From an uncultured bacterium (GTDB lineage: Bacteria > Patescibacteriota > Patescibacteriia > Patescibacteriales > SZUA-104), in contig CAJVWV010000008.1 of assembly GCA_913009695.1 (NCBI GenBank), forward strand, positions 1 to 42,643: a stretch of DNA of 42,643 nt. Reading direction: 5' to 3'. The translations under genes were made by a program, and so were the position numbers. Shown here piece after piece: positions 1 to 8,734 of the stretch. Position 1 is the first letter of the stretch, and the number at the start of each line of letters is the position of its first letter. The notes beneath the pieces were generated by a model that saw only the letters and a program-made list of their open reading frames with translations, searched no databases and was not told the DNA's origin.

Positions 1-152
1 TTTGTTGCTTTCTCTTGTTGGTTTATAGTTTTCTTTTTTTTTGTTTTTTCATTTTATTATCTTATTTTATGTTTTTTTTTTTTTTTCAAGCAGAAGACGG
101 CATACGAGATATATCAGTGTGACTGGAGTTCAGACGTGTGCTCTTCCGATCT
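1..152. other. Non-genomic contig-end artifact: low-complexity tail plus Illumina TruSeq P7/index/read-2 adapter
   Basis: 87-110 caagcagaagacggcatacgagat (P7), 111-118 index atatcagt (reverse complement ACTGATAT), 119-152 gtgactggagttcagacgtgtgctcttccgatct; T-rich tail outside it. Confidence 0.98.
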
Positions 153-1292
153 CCTCAACGATCCGACTATTTTTTTATTTGAAATTAAGATTAATAAAAG
201 CATAAGTGAAATAAGTAAATTCGGTGAGAATATAGAATAATATATAGTGTCTAATAATGAATTAGCCATATCGCCCCCCATAGAAAGCATATAAAAATCA
301 AACATACCAAAAACATGCGCGACATAAGATAATATAAACGAGGCAAGTATAAAATAAATTGAAATCCTAAAAATATAGTTTATTGGCTTTATATTATTTC
401 TTTTAGAATATACTAACGATAATGGAATCAGCAAAACCATTAGCGCGTAAGAAATAAGTAAAGCGGAATCAATAAAATCATTTACTGGATATATATCAAA
501 GCCATCAGGCCATAACCATAACAACGCAATAATAGTTAAAAGCACAAACTGATTTAATTGATTTCTAAAGCTGACTTTATTTTTAATAAAATAAAAATCA
601 ATTATAAAATATGCTCCGATTATCATAAGTAAAACAGACATCGCGATATATTCAATATTGCCCATTAAATTTTCTTCAAAAAATAATAAATAAAGAAAAG
701 GTTTTAAGCCGTAAATAAAAAATAAAATTGCCAAAAAACCGATTATAGTGCTTTCCATTTCAATAATTTTTCTCACTATGGCATTGAATAATTTTTTTAT
801 ATTTCGCATAAGTTTATTTTCGATTTTACCCAACATTCTATTTACTATTATTGACCAATAGAAAAGCCCTGAGGCGAGAATCAGGGGCGCTATAATTAAA
901 AAGTTTTTTAAACCATCAACGAAACTATAATCAATATCTGTTAAATAAACTATTGAAAAATAATATGAAAAGTAGAAATACTCCCAAAGCCAAAACAAAA
1001 AAATCAAAATAAGATAAACAATAGAAAGCCAAGTTAATATTCTATAAATTATATTTAATTCTTTTAAATTTTTTCCCTTCTTTAATCTTACTATGTACAT
1101 AAAAAATAAAGGCACAAAGACAAGTATCCATATTGGCAAAAGCAATATTGCAATATCTATGTATAAACTGTCATAATTGAAATATCCATAATAATCTAAA
1201 ATTACACCTAATTTCAGAAATACAAACAACACAAGAAATGCTGAAAAAATAATCAATACTTGTTTTTTAAAAATTTGTTTTTGTTCACTCAT
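153..1292 (-). CDS. Multi-TM membrane protein, unknown function; 3' end truncated and replaced by adapter (ORF C-terminus RSEEHTSELQSH is adapter-encoded)
   Basis: ORF track 114..1292; hydrophobic segments; adapter peptide at C-terminus. Confidence 0.8.
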
Positions 1293-1436
1293 ATTTTTAT
1301 TTTAAGAATTATTTATTTTATTTAAAATATTTCACCGCGACAAAAGATAATTCTGCCAGTTTCATCCTATTCATTTCGGCATTTTTTTATCTTCTACCTA
1401 TAATTATAGCATAAGTTAGGATAACCCGTATAATCA

Positions 1437-1575
1437 CAAAACCCCGCGCCAGCTAGGTCTTGCGACCACATATCCCTTTCGGAATATGACCCGATGAAGA
1501 GTTGCTAAACGCGGGGTTTAGTATCTTCATCGGGATTTCTGCCATACCTCGCGATAAAACCGCGAGGGTTAGGCG
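1437..1575 (-). ncRNA. Candidate structured RNA with hairpins, GNRA tetraloops and possible pseudoknot
   Basis: CCCGATGAAGA/TCTTCATCGGG stem, CATATTCC-GAAA-GGGATATG, GGTC-GCAA-GACC, CCTCGCG/CGCGAGG, and loop AAACCCCGCG complementary to CGCGGGGTTT. Confidence 0.5.
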
Positions 1576-1651
1576 GATTTTTTTAGTTGTTAATTATAAG
1601 TTAGCATATTGGAAGTTGAAAATCAACTAAAAATAAAACTGGATTAAAAAA

Positions 1652-1686
1652 CGGCAGAATCCCCTATCGGGAGATTCTGCCGCGAC
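1652..1686 (+). repeat. REP-like palindrome family A
   Basis: cggcagaatcccctatcgggagattctgccgcgac. Confidence 0.85.
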
Positions 1687-1698
1687 AGAGCAGGGAAA

Positions 1699-1742
1699 CG
1701 GCATCCTGAATTCTCGGGACTTTCGGGAGATTCTGCCGCGAC
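1699..1742 (+). repeat. REP-like palindrome family A (degenerate left arm)
   Basis: cggcatcctgaattctcgggactttcgggagattctgccgcgac. Confidence 0.7.
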
Positions 1743-1757
1743 GGAGTAACTAAAAAA

Positions 1758-1925
1758 CTAACAGCCGCTGGCCGCTTTCTTGCCAAACTTTTCATCATAC
1801 CTCCTAACCAAATCAAGCTGATCCTTGTTTGCCTCGCCGGCCACTTCGCTCATTATTTTTTCCTGCTCTTTAATGGGCAATTTGAAAAATTCATCTATAT
1901 CTAATTTTTTCTTTTTATTGGTCAT
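1758..1925 (-). CDS. Small hypothetical protein (55 aa, MTNKKKKLDIDEFFKLPIKEQEKIMSEVAGEANKDQLDLVRRYDEKFGKKAASGC)
   Basis: ORF below track length cutoff; codes for a charged helical peptide. Confidence 0.5.
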   Translation of the reverse strand: MTNKKKKLDIDEFFKLPIKEQEKIMSEVAGEANKDQLDLVRRYDEKFGKKAASGC

Positions 1926-2068
1926 ATTTCTTTTAAGCTACTTTCAATAAATTATCCCCGCAGCAAGCTGACGGGGAAAAACTAGATTCTACTTATTCAA
2001 TCTATCCTTATCAATGTTTCGAAAACTTTTCTCTTCCCCTCCCGACGATAAATAATTCCAGCCCCTCC

Positions 2069-2104
2069 GTCGCGGCAGAATCTCCCGAAAGGGGATTCTG
2101 CCGG
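2069..2104 (-). repeat. REP-like palindrome family A
   Basis: gtcgcggcagaatctcccgaaaggggattctgccgg. Confidence 0.85.
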
Positions 2105-2111
2105 TTCCCCG

Positions 2112-2735
2112 TCAAAAGCCCATTACCTCAATATTATATCTCCCCTTACCCAATATATAATTAGAAGCGCTTGAATAAACATAGTCCTCCGGATTTTCAG
2201 CTAGGCTCCATTTTTCTTGGCAGGGGTTATTATGAATATAATTCAATTTTCCTAAAAAGAATTTTTCGGATTGGATTATTAGCGAATCATACCTCGGTTC
2301 AAATATTTTGTAGTTCGCGTTAGCTTTAGTTTTATTTTCAGCGAAAAAAATTAACAAATCAATCTTATCATACTCCGTAATACTATCCGTCGCGGCAGAA
2401 TCTCCCATTCTCGTCGCGGCAGAATCTCTCCGCAAAGGATTCTGCCGGTTCTCCAGTAAATCCCTAATTCCAAAAGCTAAAAACTTTTTCGCGCTGAATA
2501 TAAGCGAGGGTAATTTCGGGGACTTACCGCTGATATATAAAAGCAGATGAACATGATTAGGCATAATAACATATCCGTATATTTTATTATCATACTTATC
2601 CTTCATGTAATTAAACCACTTGTACACTAAATCGCAATATTTATCGCTAGTAAATACGTGTTTCCATCCAAGTATTGTAAAAGTAATAAAATATATCTCG
2701 TTAGGCATGAACGGCGTTTTATTTCTTACTGCCAT
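2112..2735 (-). CDS. REP-associated tyrosine transposase (RAYT, IS200/Y1-like)
   Basis: GYVIMPNHVHLLL HuH motif, KLNYIHNNP and YVYSSASNY motifs; flanked by REPs. Confidence 0.9.
   Translation of the reverse strand: MAVRNKTPFMPNEIYFITFTILGWKHVFTSDKYCDLVYKWFNYMKDKYDNKIYGYVIMPNHVHLLLYISGKSPKLPSLIFSAKKFLAFGIRDLLENRQNPLRRDSAATRMGDSAATDSITEYDKIDLLIFFAENKTKANANYKIFEPRYDSLIIQSEKFFLGKLNYIHNNPCQEKWSLAENPEDYVYSSASNYILGKGRYNIEVMGF
2389..2448 (-). repeat. REP-like palindrome family A (half + full copy) inside the RAYT CDS
   Basis: cgtcgcggcagaatctcccattctcgtcgcggcagaatctctccgcaaaggattctgccgg. Confidence 0.85.
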
Positions 2736-2768
2736 GTTTTGTTTTTAATTATGATTTAGCGCGTTAAC

Positions 2769-2803
2769 CGGCAGAATCCCCTTTCGGGAGATTCTGCCGC
2801 GAC
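2769..2803 (+). repeat. REP-like palindrome family A
   Basis: cggcagaatcccctttcgggagattctgccgcgac. Confidence 0.85.
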
Positions 2804-2971
2804 AGAATCAGTTCCACGCATTTATCGTCCGGCGCTTCTAATTTGAACTGTCGACAAACTGTCGACAGCTCAACCTTACTTCGTCAACGCTTAGTAGTTT
2901 TAGTTATAGCCAAATTGGGGACGACTGAATATCTACAGGCTTTTTTTATTTTACTTTTTTCTAATGCCGTT

Positions 2972-3199
2972 TTAACCGTAGTTTTCTATCAACATTTCCA
3001 CCCGGGGACAATTTGTCCCCCAGTAGGAATTGAGTTCTTTATCCCTTTTTCTCATCTTTTTTATATAATCTCTAACATCTACGGTATTAGTAAGCGCCTC
3101 AACCACATCCGCAACCGAAAACCACCACTCATCGCCATGCCAAACGCGCCGAATTTGTTTATCCTGAAAAATTATTAATTTATTTTGTTTGTTTATCAT
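2972..3199 (-). pseudogene. Truncated BRO-N/antirepressor-like domain protein
   Basis: IIFQDKQIRRVWHGDEWWFSVADVVEALTNTVDVRDYIKKMRKRD resembles BRO-N; stops early at NYG. Confidence 0.55.
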
Positions 3200-3313
3200 A
3201 TTTTTTCAAATTAATTTTAGTTATTTTTTTGTTGTTAATTATAAAATAGCACGCTGAAATTTAAAAATCAATCTCATCAAGCCGATAAATTTATTTTGTG
3301 CTATAATGAACTT

Positions 3314-4312
3314 ATGAAAAAACAAAAATTCAACAAAGGCGAAATAATAATTTATGAGACTTCTGAGAAAGAGGTTGATTTGAAGGTGCGGCTGGAAAAT
3401 GAAACCGTATGGCTGCGGCAGAGTCAAATTGCTCTGCTTTTTGGCACCAAAAGACCTGCTATCACGAAACATCTAAATAATATCTTTAAAAGCGGTGAAT
3501 TGAATAAGGATTCAGTATGTTCCATTTTGGAACATACTGCCGCAGATGGTAAAAAATATAAAACGCAATTCTATAACTTAGATGTAATAATTTCCGTAGG
3601 ATACCGTGTCAATTCCAAACGCGCTACTCAGTTTAGAGTTTGGGCGACTAAAATATTAAAAAATTATCTTTTAAAGGGCTACGCTATTAATGAAAAACAA
3701 ATATTGGAAACAAAAGAAAAATTCCATGAATTACAAACTGTAATTTCCTTTCTACAAGAAAAAGCCGATAAAAAACAGCTCAAGGGGCAAGAAAAAGAAA
3801 TTTTAGGGCTTCTTGCTGGATATTCAAAAACTTTAAGCATTTTAGAACAATATGATAAAGAAAAGCTTAAAAAACCGAAAGGCAAAAAAGCTAGATTTAT
3901 CTTAGAATATAAAAATTGCCTTTCCGTTATTGCCGAGATTAAAAAAGAACTAATCGCGAAAAAAGAAGCCGCTGATATTTTCGGCATGGAACGAGATAAT
4001 GGGCTTGAAAGTATAGTTAAAAATCTTTACCAAACTTTTGGAGGCAAGAATTTATATAAATCATTGGAAGAAAAGGCCGCTCATATTCTATATCTAATTA
4101 TTAAAGATCATCCGTTTTCCGATGGCAATAAACGCATCGGCGCGTTTTTGTTTGTGTATTTTTTAGATAAAAATAATTATCTCTACCGTGAAACCGGCGA
4201 GAAAAAAATAAACGACAACGCCCTGACGGCTCTGGCGCTTTTAATCGCCGAGAGTAATCCGAAAGATAAAGAAATTTTAATTAGAATTGTTATAAATTTA
4301 ATTACGGAATAA
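3314..4312 (+). CDS. RhuM-like domain fused to Fic/Doc domain
   Basis: RhuM-like N-terminus (ETVWLRQSQIALLFGTKRPAITKHLNNIFKSGEL) and Fic/Doc core HPFSDGNKRIGAFLF; ATG at 3314 likely the real start. Confidence 0.85.
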   Translation: MKKQKFNKGEIIIYETSEKEVDLKVRLENETVWLRQSQIALLFGTKRPAITKHLNNIFKSGELNKDSVCSILEHTAADGKKYKTQFYNLDVIISVGYRVNSKRATQFRVWATKILKNYLLKGYAINEKQILETKEKFHELQTVISFLQEKADKKQLKGQEKEILGLLAGYSKTLSILEQYDKEKLKKPKGKKARFILEYKNCLSVIAEIKKELIAKKEAADIFGMERDNGLESIVKNLYQTFGGKNLYKSLEEKAAHILYLIIKDHPFSDGNKRIGAFLFVYFLDKNNYLYRETGEKKINDNALTALALLIAESNPKDKEILIRIVINLITE

Positions 4313-4418
4313 AATATCTTTTACAAGCTCTGCTAAAAATTAATTTTCCGCCCGACTTTAGTCGGAATTTTAAAAGCTCACTAAAGTGAGGTAGAAATAA
4401 AATAAAATAAAATAATTT

Positions 4419-5939
4419 ATGTCATCAAAAATATTATCAGCCGCTGTTGTCGGTTTAGACGCGGAAATTGTTGAAGTTGAAGCCGACACAGGTCCCGGAC
4501 AGCTTGGGGCTTTTGCTATTGTCGGACTTCCTGATATGTCCGTATCGGAATCCAAAGAACGGGTAAGGCTCGCCGTAATAAATTCGGGTTTTAAATTTCC
4601 GCAGAGAAAAGTGACAGTAAATCTCGCGCCGGCTGATTTAAAAAAACAGGGTCCGAGCTATGATTTGCCGATTGCGATAAGCATAATGGTTGCGACAAAC
4701 AGAATTCACTCCTTAATTGATCTTGAAAAAATTATGTTTGTCGGCGAGCTGGCTTTAAACGGGTCTTTACGTCCAATAAATGGGATACTGCCGATTGCCA
4801 TTGCCGCTCGGGACAAGGGAATAAAAACTTTATTCGTGCCGACCGAAAACGCGCAGGAAGCAAAGCTGGCTAAAAACATAGAAATTATTCCGGTTAAAAA
4901 TTTATTGGAATTAGTAGAACATTTACATGAAACTCAAAAAATTGAAGCGACAATAGAAAAAGAAATGGATTTTGCCAATGCTCCTGTTTTGGCTGATATG
5001 TCGCATATTAGAGGGCAGGAGCATGTTAAACGAGCCATGGAAATAGCCGCGGCCGGCGCGCATAATATGCTTATGAACGGCCCTCCCGGATCGGGCAAAA
5101 CCTTAATAGCCAGAACATTCGCTTCCATTCTTCCCAATATTACTCTTGAAGAGGCTCTTGAACTTACGAAAATATATTCAGTTGCCGGAGAGCTAGAAAG
5201 CGGAGCATCGCTTATTACAAGCAGGCCGTTTAGGTCTCCGCATCATACCGCCTCGGGCGCCGCTTTAGTTGGCGGAGGAGCATGGCCGCGGCCGGGAGAA
5301 ATTTCACTCGCCCACAGAGGGGTTTTGTTTTTAGACGAATTCGCTGAATTCCCAAGGCAAATTTTAGAAAACCTGCGCCAACCCCTAGAAGACGGAATAA
5401 TTCATATTAGCCGAGCCGCCGGCAGCCTAAAATTTCCGGCTAAATTCGTTTTAATCGCGGCTATGAATCCTTGTCCGTGCGGATACGAAACCGACGAAGA
5501 AAGAAACTGCATCTGCTCTCCTTTTCAGATTATGAATTACAAGAAAAAAATATCCGGTCCGATTATAGATCGGATTGATTTGCATATTGAAGTGCCACGG
5601 ATTAAATTTGAAAAACTAACTTCTGTAGGGGGAGGAGAAGGTTCACAAGCAATTAAAGAAAGAGTGCAAAAAGCCCGCGACATCCAGCATGAAAGATTTA
5701 AAGACTCGCCTTTTATTACTAACTCGGAAATGTCGTCAGAAGCGGTAAAACAATTTTGCGAGCTTGAAGGCGATTCTATCGGCTTGCTTAAAAATGCCGT
5801 TAATCAGATGCATCTGTCGGCAAGAGCTTATTTCAGAATTTTAAAACTGGCGCGTACTATCGCCGATCTAACTGAAGAGAAAAAAATTGCCACATCCCAC
5901 ATTGCCGAAGCCCTGCAATATAGACCGAAGGTTGAATAA
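4419..5939 (+). CDS. YifB/ComM-family Mg chelatase-like AAA ATPase
   Basis: GPPGSGKTLIARTFASILP, SRPFRSPHHTASGAALVGGG, LIAAMNPCPCG. Confidence 0.95.
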   Translation: MSSKILSAAVVGLDAEIVEVEADTGPGQLGAFAIVGLPDMSVSESKERVRLAVINSGFKFPQRKVTVNLAPADLKKQGPSYDLPIAISIMVATNRIHSLIDLEKIMFVGELALNGSLRPINGILPIAIAARDKGIKTLFVPTENAQEAKLAKNIEIIPVKNLLELVEHLHETQKIEATIEKEMDFANAPVLADMSHIRGQEHVKRAMEIAAAGAHNMLMNGPPGSGKTLIARTFASILPNITLEEALELTKIYSVAGELESGASLITSRPFRSPHHTASGAALVGGGAWPRPGEISLAHRGVLFLDEFAEFPRQILENLRQPLEDGIIHISRAAGSLKFPAKFVLIAAMNPCPCGYETDEERNCICSPFQIMNYKKKISGPIIDRIDLHIEVPRIKFEKLTSVGGGEGSQAIKERVQKARDIQHERFKDSPFITNSEMSSEAVKQFCELEGDSIGLLKNAVNQMHLSARAYFRILKLARTIADLTEEKKIATSHIAEALQYRPKVE

Positions 5940-6115
5940 TATTGATTTGTTTGTTTTTATTGTTATATGCTATAATAATAACAATAATTACTATTTAACG
6001 CTTCTTAATTTTCAATTACTAAACAATTACTAATTTATTAATTGCTAATTGAAAATTGTTTGAAAATTGAAAATTAGAAATTGAAAATTGTTTTTATTTT
6101 TATCAAAATAACATT

Positions 6116-7498
6116 ATGAAACCTAAATTATTTGCATTACTTCTAATATTCACCTTCATCCTCACCTCCGGTTTTGGCTGTAAAACTGTCAGTCGGGAAG
6201 TGGAGAAAAAAATGCAGCCTATAACCTTGGAATATTGGCGGGTTTGGGACGGGCCGGACGCTTTTCAGGAAATAATTGATAAATATAAACAAACACGTCC
6301 ATATATAACCATTAATTACCGAAAATTACGTTATAGTGAATATGAAAAAGAATTATTAGAGGCATTAGCCGAAGATCGAGCTCCTGACATGATATCTATT
6401 CATAATACTTGGATTAAAAAATATCAAAGTAAACTTGAGCCGATACCGGAAACTATTACAATGGCTTATCCCGTTGAAAGGGGGACATTAAAAAAAGAAA
6501 TAATTCCTGAGCTGCGTACCACCAAAAGTATAACCACAAAAGAAGTTAAGAATAACTATGTTGATGCCGTATATACTGATATAATTATTGAAGAAGATAA
6601 TCAAGAAAAAATATTTGGTCTGCCTCTTTCGGTCGACACGCTGGCCCTTTATTATAATAAAGATTTATTTAATAATGCGGGAGTAATTAACCCTCCGGTG
6701 TATTGGAACGAAGAATTTCAACAAAACGTTAAAAAATTAACAAAGCAGAATAAAAAAGGGCAAATAATACAATCTGGCGTTGCTTTGGGCGGTAGCTTAA
6801 ACATAGAACGTTCTAGCGATATTTTATCTATTTTAATGATGCAAAATGGCGCTACAATGATAAATGACAATGAACAAGTTATGTTTCATGCTGTTCCACC
6901 AATTTACAAAAGCCAAGATTTTAATCCCGGTTTAGAGGCTTTACTTTTTTATACTGATTTTGCCAATCCCGCGAAAGAAGTTTATGCCTGGAATAGCAGT
7001 TTAGAAAATTCACTAGATATGTTCACGGAAGGGAAGCTGGCTATGATGTTTGGATACGCTTATTACTTACCGACAATTAAAGCCAAGGGGCCTAAATTAA
7101 AATTTTCTATCGCTCCTCTGCCACAAATTGAGAACAGTCAGCAACAAATAAATTTTGCTAACTATTGGGTGGAAACCGTTTTAAAAAAAAGCAAAAATAC
7201 TGACTCGGCATGGGATTTTCTTCAATTTGCCACTCGCGCCGAAAATGTAAAATCTTATTTAGATAATACAAAAAAACCAACCGCCCTTCGTTCACTAATT
7301 GAAGAACAACTTGAAGATGAAGATGTTGATGTGTTTGCCGGCCAACTGCTTACCGCGAAAAGCTGGTACAAAGGAAAAGATTCTAACGCGATGGAAAATA
7401 TAATGGCTGAGTTGATTGATAATGTTATAAATAATACTGAAACAATCGCAAAGAATATTAGCCTGGCAGCGAGTAAAATACAGCAAACTATTAAGTAA
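6116..7498 (+). CDS. Extracellular solute-binding lipoprotein (family 1, sugar ABC type)
   Basis: Lipobox TSGFGC; ITLEYWRVWDGPDAFQEIIDKYKQ; LPLSVDTLALYYNKDLF. Confidence 0.85.
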   Translation: MKPKLFALLLIFTFILTSGFGCKTVSREVEKKMQPITLEYWRVWDGPDAFQEIIDKYKQTRPYITINYRKLRYSEYEKELLEALAEDRAPDMISIHNTWIKKYQSKLEPIPETITMAYPVERGTLKKEIIPELRTTKSITTKEVKNNYVDAVYTDIIIEEDNQEKIFGLPLSVDTLALYYNKDLFNNAGVINPPVYWNEEFQQNVKKLTKQNKKGQIIQSGVALGGSLNIERSSDILSILMMQNGATMINDNEQVMFHAVPPIYKSQDFNPGLEALLFYTDFANPAKEVYAWNSSLENSLDMFTEGKLAMMFGYAYYLPTIKAKGPKLKFSIAPLPQIENSQQQINFANYWVETVLKKSKNTDSAWDFLQFATRAENVKSYLDNTKKPTALRSLIEEQLEDEDVDVFAGQLLTAKSWYKGKDSNAMENIMAELIDNVINNTETIAKNISLAASKIQQTIK

Positions 7499-7508
7499 AT
7501 TTAGAATT

Positions 7509-7964
7509 ATGAATTACGAATTAAGAATTACGAATTATAAAAAATTGTTTTATTGTTTCATTGTTTCATTGTTGGCAGGTTTTTTTATTTTCTCTTTTAA
7601 CGTTGTTTTGGCCGATGGATTATTACCAGACAAAGAGAGCGCACCCGCTACAGGATCTGCTTGTACTTCAGATAACTGCGGTAATTATACATTAAATGAT
7701 ATGATGCAGGTTTTTGTGAATGTTTCTGAGTGGATATTGGGCATTGTAGGTTCGTTAGCTCTGCTTATGTTTATATACGGCGGGGTTATGTTTCTAATTT
7801 CCGGAGGCAGCGCCGAAAAAGTTACTCAAGCAAAGCAAATAATAGCCGGCGCGGTAATTGGTTTAGTAATAGTATTTACAAGTTATATAATAATTACTTT
7901 TGCCGCTCAAGCGCTTGGTATTGAAGTGACGGGCGGTATATTGCAAAGCGGCTGGCTACAATAA
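7509..7964 (+). CDS. Small pilin-like (T4SS_pilin-type) two-TM protein
   Basis: IYGGVMFLISGGSAEKVTQAKQIIAGAVIGLVIVFTSYIIITF. Confidence 0.75.
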   Translation: MNYELRITNYKKLFYCFIVSLLAGFFIFSFNVVLADGLLPDKESAPATGSACTSDNCGNYTLNDMMQVFVNVSEWILGIVGSLALLMFIYGGVMFLISGGSAEKVTQAKQIIAGAVIGLVIVFTSYIIITFAAQALGIEVTGGILQSGWLQ

Positions 7965-7968
7965 AACA

Positions 7969-8640
7969 ATGAAATTTAAATCAAATAAAATTTTCCTTGA
8001 TATAGAAACGGTAGCGGAACAGCTTAGGAGCGTTAGACAAGAGAAAGAACTAAAAATAGAAGAGGTTGCTAAAAGGCTGAACATTAATAAAAAATATCTT
8101 GAAGCTTTAGAGAAGGGAAATTTTAACGAGCTGCCGACCGGTGTTTATGGTAAAAATTTTTTGCGGGAATATTCTCTTTTTTTAGGATTGGATTACAAAG
8201 AGTTAGATAAAATTTTTCAAAAAGAATTAAGTACAGAAAAAAAATTATTGCAAAAAGATTTATTTTCAAGGCAGGTTGCCCATATTCGTTATTTTTTAGC
8301 TACCCCCAAAATCATTAAAAATATCATTATTGCTTCAGTGGTAATTATTTGTTTCATTTATCTCGGGGTTGCCATAAAAGACGCCACTTCTCCACCGGCT
8401 TTATTTATAGAAAGTCCACTTGAAAATATAATTATAAATGACAGAACAATTAATATAATCGGCGCGACGGAAGCGGAAGCTCAAATATTGGTTAACGGCC
8501 AGCACGTATTAAGCGATACCGAAGGAAATTTTTTCAAAAAAATAGATTTAAAAAACGGTATAAACATTATTACAATAACGGCTAAAAAGAAATATGGACG
8601 AGAAAATACGATTAAACGCCAAATTTTAGTAAAAAATTGA
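7969..8640 (+). CDS. RodZ-like HTH membrane protein with extracellular beta domain
   Basis: N-terminal HTH (LRSVRQEKELKIEEVAKRLNINKKYLEALEKG), TM, C-terminal glucodextranase_B/Ig-like segment. Confidence 0.75.
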   Translation: MKFKSNKIFLDIETVAEQLRSVRQEKELKIEEVAKRLNINKKYLEALEKGNFNELPTGVYGKNFLREYSLFLGLDYKELDKIFQKELSTEKKLLQKDLFSRQVAHIRYFLATPKIIKNIIIASVVIICFIYLGVAIKDATSPPALFIESPLENIIINDRTINIIGATEAEAQILVNGQHVLSDTEGNFFKKIDLKNGINIITITAKKKYGRENTIKRQILVKN

Positions 8641-8734
8641 TAAGTTGCGCTATAAAAATAATTGGTATATAATGAGAATGTTAGAGAGGGGGGGGAACCT
8701 TCTTTTTTATTTAATAAATTTAATCTACTAATAT

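Noticed and set aside
1437-1575. c-di-GMP-I (GEMM) or SRP RNA assignment based on partial GCGGGGTT and TAGCTGG resemblance
   Set aside because: Core conserved nucleotides of those families are not present in the correct order.
1640-2810. Possible CRISPR array from repeated CGGCAGAATC units
   Set aside because: Repeats are palindromic, irregularly spaced, in both orientations and around a RAYT; no spacers of uniform length or cas genes.
2843-3178. 111-aa plus-strand ORF
   Set aside because: Mostly antisense to the BRO-like ORF with no recognisable domain; likely spurious.
6000-6095. AT-rich aattgaaaattg tract as a regulatory element
   Set aside because: Looks like the same low-complexity spacer repeat seen in many intergenic gaps; no specific signal.
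7295-7486. 63-aa minus ORF
   Set aside because: Antisense to the solute-binding protein gene.
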